From Euglena gracilis (lineage: Eukaryota; Euglenida; Euglenophyceae; Euglenales): a stretch of DNA of 64,000 nucleotides. The position numbers and the translations under genes were made by a program. The DNA lies in NCBI GenBank assembly GCA_039621445.1, contig CP154955.1:49894086-49958085 (forward strand), read 5' to 3'. This document shows, piece by piece, positions 19,320-32,078 of this stretch. Within the stretch, counting starts at the first letter, position 1. Every line of letters starts with the position of its first letter. A model generated the notes under the pieces. That model was not told the origin of the DNA. It did not search any database and saw only the letters and a list, made by a program, of their open reading frames with translations.

Positions 19320-19860
19320 CCGCGAACGCGGACGCGATCGCGCACCTCGTGGTCGATCACCCCGACCACCTTACAACCGTGATACAAATCGCGACTCATC
19401 GCGATCACGTTCGCGAAGTGGATCATCTTCTTCGCGATCGTCATCCGACAAACCGGATTACAACACGAACCGTGGTCGAACGGGATTCCGTTCACCAAGA
19501 CCTCCAAGGGGTGAAAGCCCATCACAAAACCGACAAAAGTCACAAAACCGACAAAAGTCACAAAACCGACAAAAGTGTTCCCTTTGTGGATCACATAACC
19601 ACCATTCGTCCAAATGTTACCGTTCTCGCTCTCCCCGCCCGAACCAACGTCACCACAATGATACAAAACACAACAACAAACACAAGTTCGGGTTCAAAAT
19701 CTCCTCTTTGGAGGAGGGAACCCCGGCTTCGGGCAGGGAGGGGGAGAGAACTCCGAATCCTCGTTCGGAGGATGACCGCAATGCGGTCCGCGCATTGCGC
19801 GCTATCTACTCACACAAGAAAACGATAAGCAGCCGAAGTGCTGAATCGGACTTGGAGTAG
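19320..19860 (+). CDS. E1 Gag C-terminal part, copy 2 (5' end missing)
   Basis: Same as 4821-5361: RS-rich tail and the complete CCHC zinc knuckle at 19576-19617. The upstream part is lost at the gap. Confidence 0.6.
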
Positions 19861-19952
19861 GGAGCCCGAGGTCTGTGGGTACGGACCTCTGGGCTGATGA
19901 ACAGACGTAAGTAGGACCTGATCAACCTTACTTTCCCTGCCCATCTGCCTTT

Positions 19953-20705
19953 TTGGTCGGTACCCGGAAAATTTTCGGGTCCCCCACCACCCACTCCAAA
20001 TTTCTGCCTGGAATGCTGAGCAAAGTAGGAACGGGATCCTGGAATAGTTGGAGAGACAACAATTTTACACCGGATCCTGCACTTTGCGTACCCCCCATGG
20101 AACGTTTGGTCCAAGCGGAAATCCGAACACAAAATTTTTCTGCCAAATGCAAAATTTTGGTCGACACAGGGTGTCGAATCCCTCTTCTCTTTCGAACGGG
20201 ATTAATTCCCAACTCCCTCTTGGTGAAAGCCAAGTACCCCATCAAAATTATGACTGCTGACAACAGCCCCATGTGTGGCAGTGACTTGGGATGCTTTTTG
20301 GACATACTCCTCCCCATCATCCCCAAGCACCACTCACAGCCCCCACACATACAAAATTTTCTGGGTACCTGGAGTTACGAATATGGTATCCGCGGGTCTG
20401 ACGTATTTTTGGGTTTTCCGTTCTTGCGTCAGAACCGCCTTGTTGTGGATTGCCCCTCCCTCGGTTTGCGCACTACTTCACGCACACAACCCACACCACC
20501 GAATTTCTCTCCCAAGACATCTTCCCAGATGTCCCCCAGCCTTGCCACAACGTTTTCTACAACCGAAAACACCGTTTCCTACCCTAGGGGTAAAGAGAAA
20601 GCTGCCCCCCTGCCCACTCCACTTTTATCACGCGTTTCCGATGCGGTACGGAAAGCGAGTAGCTTAACCCCCCACGTTTCACTGGGTTCCAAGGCGAAAG
20701 CCTAA
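19953..20705 (+). CDS. E1 retropepsin, copy 2
   Basis: Same protease as 5376-6206, active-site DTG at 20163-20171. A G-to-T change creates TAA at 19908-19910 upstream of the catalytic part. The frame ends at the same TAA as copy 1 and reopens to 21143. Confidence 0.65.
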   Translation: MVGTRKIFGSPTTHSKFLPGMLSKVGTGSWNSWRDNNFTPDPALCVPPMERLVQAEIRTQNFSAKCKILVDTGCRIPLLFRTGLIPNSLLVKAKYPIKIMTADNSPMCGSDLGCFLDILLPIIPKHHSQPPHIQNFLGTWSYEYGIRGSDVFLGFPFLRQNRLVVDCPSLGLRTTSRTQPTPPNFSPKTSSQMSPSLATTFSTTENTVSYPRGKEKAAPLPTPLLSRVSDAVRKASSLTPHVSLGSKAKA

Positions 20706-21143
20706 AGGCCTGAAGAAATTTTGGTGTCGAGTAGCCGCCCCGCTCCACAACTTTTACGTTTTCCACCAGGTGTGTCGATTTCGGACACCCCTGTACACCC
20801 CCCAACAGCTACAACTTCCAACACCCCCATGCACACACTACACATGACTGACATGCACTACCAGACCGACACTTCCTACCAATGCACACATTGTCGGAGA
20901 ATTTCCACACAACCTGATTTCGACTGTGGATGTATTGTTGAACCTTCCAAACTAATCGCCTTACACAACAACCAGAGTATACTTGATACCGGAACCGGTA
21001 TCGAGTTTACCCTGACCGCTGAACGAGGACACAACACACCGGGTTGTTACCCGTTGTGTGTTGAAGAACATCGACAATTGGACAAACGCGGAATCGCGCC
21101 CCTGTTCGGAATCGCGAGAATCGCGCAGCAGGACCTCCAATGA
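20706..21143 (+). pseudogene. E1 pol-like continuation, copy 2
   Basis: Allele of 6207-6644; same Cys/His cluster and same preceding stop. Function not assignable. Confidence 0.35.
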
Positions 21144-21439
21144 CAGAAAGCCAATCTCTCTGACCCCGAATGGCAGAATGCCAACCCCTCCAATGTCCCT
21201 GCATACAAGTGGCAGAATGCCACGACAATTGTCCTCTACACAATACACCTGATACACCTGGTATAATGCCTGATGAAGTGGCTCCGAACACAACGTATTA
21301 CCGATGTGGCTCGGTAAACTGTGTTTCAGCCCTCCATAGGACTGAAACCGCAACAGTTTTCGCGAACCGCATCTGGAATGCGTTCAATTTTGGACAATAC
21401 CGCATTTTGGAAACTTAGTTTTCCAAAATTGCACAAATC

Positions 21440-21895
21440 GTGAAGTCGATGGACCTACAATTGGACATTGACGCATTTTTGTCCAAAACACATTCTCGTT
21501 TATCCAATTACTGGTCAAGCCATACAAATGCGTTTGATAAGTTTTGGGGTGATGTGGTCCTGTGGCTACATCCACCTCTGAAACTTATCCCTCTTGTCGT
21601 TGACAAGATCCTTCGGGATCAAGCACGCGGTGTGCTACTGATTCCTATAAATCCCAAAGCGGAATGGTTCCAACAACTGACGTATGTCACTTTTCATTGG
21701 TGGAATTTACCGAATGACACCTCCTTGTTCGAAGACTTTTGCGGTGTCATGTTACCACCCTTGAAAGAAATCATTTTTCGTGTTTGTTTCTTTGACGCAT
21801 TCGGAACTGTTGACCACACTGAAAAATTCCTACGGGATAAAGGTCAGAATGACCAAATATACCAACTATCCGCAGTGATGGAAAGCGGTGGTTAA
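21440..21895 (+). CDS. E1 Dam-like domain, copy 2
   Basis: Allele of 6941-7396, with HPPLKLI and the following K...LLIPINPKAEWF intact. Confidence 0.45.
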   Translation: MKSMDLQLDIDAFLSKTHSRLSNYWSSHTNAFDKFWGDVVLWLHPPLKLIPLVVDKILRDQARGVLLIPINPKAEWFQQLTYVTFHWWNLPNDTSLFEDFCGVMLPPLKEIIFRVCFFDAFGTVDHTEKFLRDKGQNDQIYQLSAVMESGG

Positions 21896-21963
21896 CATCC
21901 CAAATCACAAGAATTATGTACAAAGATCAATCGCGAATTCAGTGATGTTTTAGAACAGTTGGA

Positions 21964-22713
21964 CAGCATCATGGCTGAGGCCTTGGGCCCTGGGGCAACA
22001 TTTCTGAAAAACTTTTCTGTGCCAGTTTTGGCATGAAATGTGTTGAGCCCTGGGACAAAATCTGACAGCATCATGGCTGAAGCCTTGGGCCATGGGGCAA
22101 CATCTCTGAAAAACTTTTCTGTGCCAGATTTGGTTGGAAATGTGTTGATCCCTGTGGCAAAATTTGACAGCATCATGGCAAAAGTCTGGGGCCCTGGTGC
22201 CACATCTCTGAAAAACTTTTCTGTGCCAGTTTTGGCTTGAAATGTGTTGAGCCCTGGGGCAAAATCTGACAGCATCATGGCTGAAGCCTTGGGCCACTTG
22301 GGCATCATGGCAAAAGTCTGGGGCCCTGGTGCCAACTCTGTGAAATGTTTGTAAGGCCCTGGGGCCATAGTGAAGGTTGGAACAGTGAACTATGTTACAG
22401 CACAGGTGGTACAGCAAAGTATAGTGAAACAGGGATAATACTTCCAGCCAACTGGTGTAGCAGATGATGTTGTACTGCTGCAACAACCGCAAGATGATGA
22501 GCCACGCCAGCAGTTGTCTTCACTGTACTGTACTTCGTTCGGACTTGTACTTCTGTGTCGGGCTTGTGCTGCAGTCAAGACTTCAATGACTTCAATACTT
22601 GAATGACTTGAATTGTAGGTTGGAACTTCAGGTGGTTCAAAGCTTGAACCCCACCAGGGGCTTTCAGTTTTCCGACATGATATGCGAACGAAAAAAAATA
22701 GACACTCAGAAAG
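21964..22713. repeat. 102-bp tandem repeat plus tail, copy 2
   Basis: Allele of 7465-8216 with the same unit count; two bases are missing near 22390. Confidence 0.85.
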
Positions 22714-22795
22714 TGAGCTGAACATCCGGGGGATGATCACCGAAGCGAAATTAAGGATGCCCATCCCATCGTTTTTTCTGTTACGAACGTGCGTT

Positions 22796-22822
22796 TCTTT
22801 TGCTCTTGTTTTCTTCTCCCAG
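22796..22822 (+). promoter_or_regulatory. Probable spliced-leader acceptor of HSP90, copy 2
   Basis: Pyrimidine tract ending in AG at 22821-22822, 14 bases before ATG 22837. Confidence 0.55.
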
Positions 22823-22836
22823 GCTTCGAAGCCACA

Positions 22837-23280
22837 ATGACAGCTGAAACTTACACCTTCCAAGCTGAAATCAACCAGTTGATGAGTTTGATTATCAACA
22901 CATTTTACTCCAACAAGGAAATCTTCCTCAGAGAGCTGATTTCGAACTCCTCCGATGCATTGGACAAGATTCGGTACCAGTCCTTGACCGACAAATCTGT
23001 GTTAGACGTCGAGCCAAATTTCTTCATTCACATCATTCCTGACAAGGCCAACAAAACACTGACCATTCATGACTCTGGCATTGGCATGACCAAGGCAGAT
23101 TTGATCAACAACCTGGGCACCATTGCCAGGTCTGGAACAAAGCAATTCATGGAATCCTTGTCTGCTGGAGCAGACATCAGCATGATTGGTCAGTTCGGTG
23201 TTGGCTTCTACTCTGCCTATCTTGTTGCTGAAAAGGTTGTCGTTGTCTCAAAAAATATGGAAGACGATTGCTATGTTTGG
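22837..23280 (+). CDS. HSP90: HSP90 copy 2, exon 1
   Basis: Same protein as 8340-8783; at least one synonymous difference. Confidence 0.92.
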
Positions 23281-26200
23281 GGACAGGCCTTTGCTCGGTT
23301 TCTCGGCTTCTTTTTTTCAGAACTGCCAATGCACAGGGGGGGGGGGAATGCGTTTCGCATTTTTTCGCATTTTTGCGCATTTTTTGCGCATTTTTTCAAA
23401 TTTTCCAAAAATGCGCATTTTGCGCATTTTTTCGCATTTTTTGCGCATTTTTTCGTTTTTTTCGGCACATTTTTTTGCTTTTTGGCACATTTTTTCGTGA
23501 TTTTCCAAAAATTTCGCATTTTTTGACCATTTTTGCAATTTTTTTGCAAAAATTTGAAATTTTCGACTTTTTTTGAAACTTACATTTTCCTCATTATTCT
23601 ACATAATTTCTTCAAATTTGGTGCCATTTTTGCATGTTTTGGGGTAATTTTTGCATTTTCGTGATTTTTTGCGCATTTTTTCTCGGATTTTGCACATTTT
23701 TGCGCATTTTTTCCAAAAATGCGCATTTTTTGCGCATTTTTTCCGAGGCCGGGCGAGCGCATTTCCCCCCCCCCCCCTGCAATGCATAACCTTGTTTCAT
23801 TGCTGTTGCTTTTGTGGCAGTTCGGATTGAATGCCCTGTGGTCAGTTGAATGCCTTGGTAACCCAGTCTCCAACTTATATTCCTGACAGAGGCCTATTTG
23901 GGAATCTTCTGCTGGTGGCACTTTCACAGTTACAAAGTGTGAGGATGAGACTTTGGGGCGAGGTACAAAACTGACTTTGTACTTGAAGGAGGATCAGCAG
24001 GAATACCTTGAAGAACGGCGGCTGAAGGATCTCATCAAGAAGCACTCAGAATTTATTGGCTTCCCCATTTCCTTGCAGGTGGAGAAGACGAGCGAGAAGG
24101 AGGTCACAGATGACGAAGAGGAAGAGAAGAAGGAGAAGAAGGAGGGTGATGATGATGATGAACCAAAGGTGGAGGAGGTTGAAGACAAGAAGGACAAAAA
24201 GAAGAAGAAGATCAAGGAAGTGTCTGTTGAGTTTGAACTCCAGAACAAGAACAAACCCATCTGGACACGGGATCCAAAAGACATCACCAATGAGGAATAT
24301 GCCTCTTTCTACAAGGCCGTCTCCAATGACTGGGAGGACCATCTGGCGGTGAAGCACTTTTCAGTGGAGGGACAGCTGGAATTCCGTGCCAAACAGGATC
24401 GTGGGATTGTCGTTCACAGATCTTCCAACAAGGATTATTTCAAAAAAAAACTTCAAGGGTTGTGGTGGACCACCATTTAACATTTGAATTTGAGGTGGGG
24501 GGGGTGGTCCCAACTGCCCCCCCCCCCCCAAGGGGACAGGATACTCCCCTGGGGAAGGAAAATGAAAGCCACACAATTCTTTCAGCCGCAAACTACCCAA
24601 GTTTTTTTTTGAGACTGACCATCATCAAAAATGCCATTTTGATCAAATTTGCCGAAAATTGCCAATTTGGGGCGGGGGTTTGGGGTCATTTGGGGGGGTC
24701 AGATTTTCACCAACAGTTCGGGCCTATAAACCCCCTTCAACCAACCAACCAAACGGGATCCCATAAACCCCAGGGGGTTTACAAGTGGGTCGAGGGGTTT
24801 ACAGCCTTGCCAAACTTGAAAAAAATTGTCTGGCATTGGGTACTTGTTCGCTGGACGACCGCCAGTGAATTTTTTACAAGTCGGATTTTTTAGGGTTATT
24901 GAAGGAGTAGGGTTAGGTGCGCAAATGGCCATGTTGCGCTACATGGCCATGTAGCGCAACATGGCCATGTGCGCAAAATGGCCATGTTGCGCAACCTGGC
25001 CATTTGCGCACCTAACCCTACTCCTTCAAATAACCCCATAATTCACTGGCGGTCGTCCAGCGAACAAGTACCCATTGTCTGGCATTCTTGGGGGGAAAAG
25101 CATTTTTGCATTTTCCGGCATGCAAGTAGAAGAATTTTAGAAACTGGCCAAGTGGGGGGGGTCCCCTCCAGTCCAAGTCAGGTTTGGTTGGTCGGACCGA
25201 GAGAAGTCGTTATAAGTGGGGGGGGTTGGGGTGTAGGTGTCAATGTTGGCAAGATTGATATAAAGCAAAATCCATCATGAACAGATTGGGAAAAACTGGT
25301 TTGGTGGTAAACATTTTCATGTATTTTGCCTTTCCTTGTCAGGAATTTTCCTTCTGTGGGCAGTTTTCAGGATTTTGACAAAGAGGAAAGAGGAGTTTAA
25401 AAGCGTGTTCAGCCCGCCAAATGCCTGCCCTGAAATTTGTGGTCATGAACACGTTTTCAATGAGGGCATTTGTGGCAATGACACGTTTTCCATTAAGGCA
25501 TCTGTGTTCAGACACGTTTTCCATTAGGGCTTCTGTGGCAACACCGAGCAAGCCGCAACAAAAGCTGTCATAAAAAATCGGAGTGCCGTTGAGAGGCCGG
25601 GTCCTCAACGGTGAGGCGGGTCGGGGGCACTCTACAACACGACAGAAGGCTAGGTTGCCTTGGAGCACAACGACAGGGAGTGGCGGACATCACGGCACAA
25701 TGACACCTTTTCCATTAAGGCATCTGTGTTCAGGCACGTTTTCAATGAGTGCATTGTCACCCATGACAGGTACAGATCCAGGGGTTTACCTGCCTGCCAA
25801 CGTCTGCGTCGCGATTTGTGTTTACATTCTTCTATTTGAAGGTACTCGCCCCCCTCTTAGTGGACCCCATTATTGGAGGAAAAGGGGAGGGGGGGGAGGA
25901 GATATGCATGTAGGCTTGCTCCGTTGGTGAAGGTTATTCACCTCCGTCCTGTTTCGAGCTTTTCCCTCTTCCTTTACGTTCGGAAAAGATATAAAGGGCA
26001 AATTGAGTGTGTAAATGCGCTGTATCACGATTTCGAGGCCACTCCTAAATCTATTTTTCTACAATCCAGTGTCTGCTTGTTTGATATCGTCCACACGACA
26101 GCACCGAAATTAGGAGCTGGATGGGTCCTCAACGGGTTGCGGCTGGGGTTGTGGGTCGGGGGCACTCTTACAAACACGGACAGAAGGCTAGGTTGCTTGG

Positions 26201-29200
26201 ACGCTGAATCATGACCACGAATTTCAGGGCAGGCATTTGGCGGGCTCTGAACACGTTTTAAACAAATTGTGGCTGAGCCCAGATTTCAGCCTGAAAACGT
26301 GTTCAGCCAGAGAGCCCCTTTCGGGGGCCGCCGCGCTGAACACGTTTTCAGGCTGAAATCTGGGCTCAGCCACAATTGGTATGTAGAAACCCTCCACCTC
26401 CACCTCAATCCCTCTACCTCTACCTCTATGCAGTTAGACCCCCCCAAAATTGGGACCTCCCAAGCCCCCCCCCCCCTCTGGAGCATGCTGGAGGCCCGGG
26501 TGTGGTTTTTTGGGAAATGCCCGATTTTTTTTTAGAGGCAGGTCGGCTGAGGTTGGCACAGGAAAGGTGCACTGGACAAAAATTCTGCCATAAAATTAAA
26601 AAATGAAATAAGGTTTGAATGAGAAATAAATAAAAATCACGGAAGGGTAGTTTGTCTCCCATAATTTTTGTCTGGGACGTGCTGCCCAGGTTTCTGGAGT
26701 CATCCTCTTTTGCCCCAAACGAGCACCTTTTGACATGTTCGAGACAAACAAGAAGAAGAACAACATCAAGTTGTATGTCCGGCGTGTTTTCATCATGGAC
26801 AACTGCGAGGGCATCATTCCTGAGTGGCTGACCTTCATCAAGGGCATTGTGGATTCTGAGGACCTGCCCCTCAACATCTCGCGGCAGCAGCTGCAGCAGA
26901 ACAAGATTCTGAAGGTGATCAAGAAGAACGTTGTGAAGAAGTGCCTGGAAATGTTTGAGGAACTGGCGGAGAATGCTGATGATTACAAGAAATTTTATGA
27001 ACAGTTCTCAAAGAACCTGAAGCTTGGCATCCATGAAGACAGCCAGAACCGCAGCGAGACTGGTGTGAATGGCAGGACATCTGGAGGTCATTTGGTCGTT
27101 GTGAGGTATTGGCTGAAATCCATGCCTTGCGGCACCTGTTATCGGAGGGGGGGTGGCATCCCCACAGGCCCAAAAACGGTTTTGCAAGGTGTTTACCTAT
27201 GGCAGCCCGCACATGGGGCTTTGGACACTCCCCTCACCCACCAGGAGCTAGCGGCAGGCACCCCATAGCACCCCATCCGACCCCTCCCTCGGGGAGGGCC
27301 GGGTTTTGGGGGGGGGGTGGCTGCCTGCAGGCACCCCCCTCTGACCCCGGCACCAGGTGCCTGGAAAAGGCCATTTTGAAAATTTTCTGGGGAGTGTGCC
27401 TGCTAGGGGCAGGCACCCTGTAGCACCCCCCCTCCCCGTATAAAAAGCCTTTTCCTGACGACGTTTTTTCAGGATTTTCCAGATCTTTTAAGATATTTTT
27501 GGGCCAAATCTTTTTTTGAAGGTTTTTTTAAGGCCAAGATTTGAGGTACCTAAAAAGCATTGCCGGGGTGTGGCTGAAAATATCAATTCCTTTTTGGATT
27601 GGTTTGAACCTGCACTGCAGTCTCCCAACAAAAAGCTGGCAGAGCTGCTCCGCTTCCCCTCCACCAAGTCGGGTGAGGAGGCAACCAGCCTCAAAGACTG
27701 CGTCACCCGGATGAAGGAGGGGCAGAAGGATATCTACTACATCACTGGGGAGAGCAAGAAGCAGCTGGAGGCGTCGCCTTTCATTGAATCCTGCAAGAAG
27801 CGTGGTCCGGATCTGTGCATGTCTGACATCCCCCCAACAGGCTGAGTTTTGTTGATGGGCAAGGCACCATCAGTAGCACCCAGATCGTATACCCCCCTGC
27901 GCCGCGGCAAAAAGGCATTCGCCAATGTGTGCCGTGGGTGTGCATGGGTGCCGTCACACATTGTTGGTGTGCCGCGGGTGCGCAGCGGCAAAAATTTGGT
28001 TGTGCGCCGTGGAAAAAAATTTTCGCGCCGCGGGAAAACTTCGCCGCGGCGCACTAAATGAAAGTCTGATAGGAAGATGCCGGTTCATGCCTATTCCTGT
28101 TTCAAAACATTCATGCAAAGTTCCGAAGGTGCTATGAAGTTCTCTTCATGACCGACCCCATTGATGAGTACGCGATGCAGCAGCTGAAGGACTTTGAGGA
28201 CAAGAAGTTTGTCTGCCTCACCAAGGAAGGTGTGAAGTTTGAGGAGACTGCCCAGGCTTCCCTGCTGTGAAATGTGAAGAGAGTTTTCAGGAATGAGTAG
28301 AGGGTGGACATCACCCCCCATCACTTTTGACCCCTTTTTTGAGGCATTTTGGCTTGGCGACTCGTTGGATCCCCTTGGTTGGGGTCAACGTGGCCACCCG
28401 AAGTTGGCCCCCTGGTGTGTTGGAGGGGGGCACATTCCAACGGATCCAAAAATAAGGCCCGGGTCTCAATTTGGGGGGGGGGGCGCTTAGTCGTTGAAGT
28501 TTTAGATCTTTCGGTCAACCAACACGCACATTGTCCTGCCCCACTGGGAAGTCTGTTCTTGAAGAGGAAAAGAAGAAGAAAGAGGAAGAGAAGGCGGCCT
28601 ACGAGAACCTCACCAAGCTCATCAAGGAGATTCTGGGGGACAAGGTCGAGAAGGTCGTGCTGTCCGACCGCATCGTGAACTCCCCGTGCATCCTGGTCAC
28701 CGGTGAGTATGGCTGGTCCGCCAACATGGAGCGCATCATGAAGGCGCAGGCCTTGCGTGACTTCCAGGACGCCAGCGTGCGGTGGTGGTTTCAGAATTTT
28801 TAACTCAGACCCCCCAGGGGAGGGAGGGGGGAGGGGTGGTTGGGTGGGTCTGTCTTGGCGGGTTCTCCCCTGGGGGGGAGGGGAGTCCTGGGTCAGAGGC
28901 CCACGTGGGTTTTGGCGCAAAGCGCCAAAAACGTTTTGGGAAATGCCTTTTGGCGGCGTCATTTTAGCCCGCCAGGCTGGGTGACTGGGGTTGGCACCCC
29001 CTCCCCGGCAGCGTTGAGACCGGAACAAAGATTTTTTTGGGAAAAGAACTGCCAGAGCTGGTTTGCTCGTTCAAAGGTTTCATTCACAAAAATCTGCCGA
29101 ACATCCAACTTTCCTTTTGACACCAGGTTGATGGTTGGGTTCCTGTCGCTGCCTCCACGTCCTCTTACATGGTTTCGAAGAAGACCATGGAGATCAACCC

Positions 29201-30195
29201 TCAGCACTCCATCATCAAGGAACTGAAGAAAAAGGCAGACGTTCAGGGTTTGGATCTTTTTGAAATGCCCTGCCCAAGCTTCCCTTTTACTCAGAAGACC
29301 ACACCCCCTTGGGGTTGGGTTCCAGGAATGGTTTCGGCGCGAAGCACCAGCCCTATGGGTGCTGGGTCCGACCTGACCCCCCCCCACCACCCAGACCTTC
29401 GTGTATTGTGAGCTGATTTTATGGGCAAAAATTTCTTTCGGAACTGGCGGAATTTCTTTTCATGGGGGGTTAGCACCAGGGCCATACGGGAATCCCCGCA
29501 ACCCTGGGGGTGGTTGTGGTGGGGAGGGTCGGACCACCCCCCGCCCACCACCCATGGCGAGTGTAAAAACATGCCTCGTTCCTGACCACAAAGTAATTTC
29601 CGCATGCAACCCTGCCCCCGAGGACAAGTCCGACAAGACGGTGAAGGACCTGGTGTGGCTGCTGTTCGACACCTCCCTGCTGACCTCCGGGTTCAGCCTG
29701 GAGGACCCCGCCGGGTACGCCGAGCGCATCCACCGGATGATCAAACTGGGGCTCAGCATCGACGACTCCATGGCAGCTCAGGCGAAACCTCTCAATCGTC
29801 AAGAAATTCAGTATGCCAACATGACCATGCTTGGCCTTTTGAAGAGGATTTACCTACCGCCTGAAACTTCTGAGGATGAACTGCATTCTTTCCTCAAGAC
29901 CATGTGGATTGGAAACTTCCCTGCGCTTTGTTTGGGACAAATCATCCCCGAGTATTTTGAAGAGAGGAAGAAGGAGCTTCAAGAAAGCCATGAGCTTCAA
30001 GAAGAGCGAAAAACTGAAAAAAACAGATGGGAGGCATTTTTGAAATCAAGACCAGTCCCTGCAACAGATGGTTTATCTCCTTTGGCAGCTTTCTTGTGTT
30101 GTGAGTTTGAGCGTTACATCAGTGATGACCTTGGAGAGAACGATTCCATTGTAAAAGTCGTCAAGGATCGCCTTCGTGCCAAGGTGGCAGTGTAA
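22837..30195 (+). CDS. HSP90: Cytosolic HSP90, copy 2 (eight exons, open)
   Basis: Exons: 22837-23280, 23902-24390, 26702-27040, 27618-27806, 28133-28249, 28552-28761, 29151-29240, 29620-30195. Together they give about 817 codons without a stop. The domain order is GHKL ATPase, charged linker, middle domain and dimer domain, as in copy 1. After KLGLSIDD the usual short acidic tail with MEEVD is absent. Instead the last exon continues for about 140 codons (from [12 protein letters not shown]) with a mixed, K/E-rich sequence I do not recognise, ending at TAA. No MEEVD-coding exon was found downstream. Introns 1, 2, 3, 5, 6 and 7 obey the CAG/CTG spacing; intron 4 does not clearly. Confidence 0.95.
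23902..24390 (+). CDS. HSP90: HSP90 copy 2, exon 2
   Basis: Same protein as 9405-9893. Confidence 0.92.
24838..25073. mobile_element. 236-bp foldback MITE, copy 2
   Basis: Allele of 10340-10575 with the same 34-bp inverted ends and 13-bp flanking repeat. Confidence 0.85.
25750..26204. other. Allele-specific segment in HSP90 intron 2
   Basis: About 455 bases here replace about 117 bases (11255-11371) in copy 1. The segment contains a variant of the ctcaacgggt...gggggcactct phrase already present at 25603-25635. No gene. Confidence 0.75.
26702..27040 (+). CDS. HSP90: HSP90 copy 2, exon 3
   Basis: Same protein as 11861-12199; 3' end may be 8 bases further. Confidence 0.85.
27618..27806 (+). 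CDS. HSP90: HSP90 copy 2, exon 4
   Basis: Same as 12777-12965. Confidence 0.8.
28133..28249 (+). CDS. HSP90: HSP90 copy 2, exon 5
   Basis: Same as 13290-13406. Confidence 0.85.
28552..28761 (+). CDS. HSP90: HSP90 copy 2, exon 6
   Basis: Same as 13710-13919. Confidence 0.9.
29151..29240 (+). CDS. HSP90: HSP90 copy 2, exon 7
   Basis: Same as 14310-14399. Confidence 0.9.
29620..30195 (+). CDS. HSP90: HSP90 copy 2, exon 8 with unusual C-terminal extension
   Basis: 192 codons including the stop. About 49 encode the conserved dimer-domain end; the rest encode an extension ending [10 protein letters not shown]. The extension uses fewer GC-rich codons than the HSP90 part, so it may be a later addition or readthrough into intron sequence that happens to be open. 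Confidence 0.8.
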   Translation, partial: EDKSDKTVKDLVWLLFDTSLLTSGFSLEDPAGYAERIHRMIKLGLSIDDSMAAQAKPLNRQEIQYANMTMLGLLKRIYLPPETSEDELHSFLKTMWIGNFPALCLGQIIPEYFEERKKELQESHELQEERKTEKNRWEAFLKSRPVPATDGLSPLAAFLCCEFERYISDDLGENDSIVKVVKDRLRAKVAV

Positions 30196-31654
30196 TTCTT
30201 GGACATGCTAAGCTGGCAGTCCTAGCCTTGCAGTCCTGTTGACTTTCGTGCCGTGCCGGCGAGCAAGGCATGGCCTCAACAAGGGCAAAGTGCGGAGCCC
30301 GAGGTGTCGGCCCGTTTCGCCCCAGACTTGTCTGGCCTGTTTTGCCTTGAACGTTTGACTGGGCCAAAAAATCCAAATGGTCAGAATATCTCCATAATGG
30401 CGGCTAATAAAGGAAAAAAACCGACCTAAAATGATTCTCCTGGGTCAGCTACTCCTCCGGTCCAAAATGCCACCCGCTCTGGCCGTCGTCGATCCATTTG
30501 TGGGTAAAAAAAATATTCGACAATTTCAAAATGTCTCCTAAATGTTGGGGAATCAACGGAAAATGACTGGAGGCCCTTGAGACCTCCTACCACCTATTGC
30601 AGACTGCCATGGCCAGCCGGGCGGGCCAGGCTCTGGCTTCCACAAGCCTCAAACATCTACAGCGGCATGGCGCCATCAGACACCCAAAGAGCTCAGCACT
30701 ACACAAAACCTCGCCATGGCATTGGGAAGTTTTTGGATTTAGAAAAGACAGCAAAATTTTCCAAAAAATACCAACTTTTTTATGCGTATCTGAGGAAATT
30801 TTGGGAACATGCGGATTCAAAAATAAACATTTTATTACCAGAAAAATTCCCCAAAACCCCCAAAATTGGGAAAAAATTTTGGTGTCTGTGGAAAATGATG
30901 TCCAAAAAGAGGAATTTTTGTAAGTCACAGAAAATTTTCCAGCCGAAATAAAAAATAACACCCGTCTGCAGGAGGTAAGCGCCTCTTATCACGTCGTGAA
31001 GGAGCTGTGAAGGAGCTGTGAAGACCTTGGCAGCCGGAAAACCTGGCACGCCGCTAAGTGACACACAGCACACAGCGCGCACGCCGTAATAATAGGCCAA
31101 TTTGTCACTTTTCGGCCAATAATGCCGCCTAAGGCTGCCAGACAGCAAAAATTCTTTTTTGACCTAAGCCAGCCCCCCTCTCCTCCCTACTTTCCCCCCA
31201 CCCCCGCAAAGCTGTCGCCGGCAGTCGGTTTTGTAAGTAGGCTGTTGTTTCGTAGTGCGGATATGACCGCCTAGGAGCCCTATCCGCGTATGACCAGGAT
31301 AGGAGCCTGCCCCCCCTTCCACACCTCTCCCCTCGGGTTTTCAGCGAATACGCTTGACCAACCCCGCGCACCCAAAGTGGGTGGATGGGACACTTTGTCA
31401 GGAAACCTGCCAAGCCCCGTTTCCCACAGTGGGCCTTTTCATACCCCACCTAAGCCGAAACGGCAAATAGGTAACCGCGATACGCGGCTAATCTTTTGCG
31501 CGTTTTTGGGCTTTGGGTGGATGCCACTCTGCGGAAAGGAGAGACACCGAATGGAGTAGAAGTGAACCCCACTGGGGAAGCGTCAGGTATCCTGACTGGA
31601 CCTGGGAATCCCTGTTCCATGAAGGAAATCGGGCGTAGCCCTGGGAGGGGGATG
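30196..31654. other. Downstream of HSP90 copy 2: no supported gene
   Basis: Allele of 15354-16806; nothing beyond 3' UTR/intergenic DNA seen. Confidence 0.5.
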
Positions 31655-32078
31655 TGTACCAGGCACGTCCCAGCTCTGTAGGATATCTGCAGAGTGGGTT
31701 CCGTGCCGGTCGCACCACTGTGGAATCCACAGCTGGTAAGATCGTGGCAGACCCTTCTGGGATCTGCCCCTGGACACGTCTGCACTTTTCTCTCCTTCCC
31801 CCACAGGTGGTATTCTTTACTGTCATCACTTCCAAGTTTGGCCATCGGTTTCGTCAGAGGGAAAAACCCTCGGAACAGTCGAACTTGACTCCAGAAGAAA
31901 CTTCTGAAGTCTTTGTCTTGTGCTTTGCCTCTTGGGGAATTGGGGACAAAAGGGGAAAACCACTTTTTGTTACTCCAAAGACTTTTCCCTACCATAAGTA
32001 GGCCGCGCACCAAGGCGAAAGCGAAAGGCTTTTACAGAAATTCCCAAAAAGGGGAAAAGGGAAAGCTTTGGACGTACA
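31655..32078 (+). repeat. Solo LTR-like remnant, copy 2
   Basis: Allele of 16807-17231, ending in GACGTACA. Confidence 0.55.

Noticed and set aside
8340-30195. Two tandem HSP90 genes as in kinetoplastid HSP83 arrays
   Set aside because: The repeat unit is bounded by the assembly gap and ends inside retroelements rather than at gene borders; allelic duplication explains it better.
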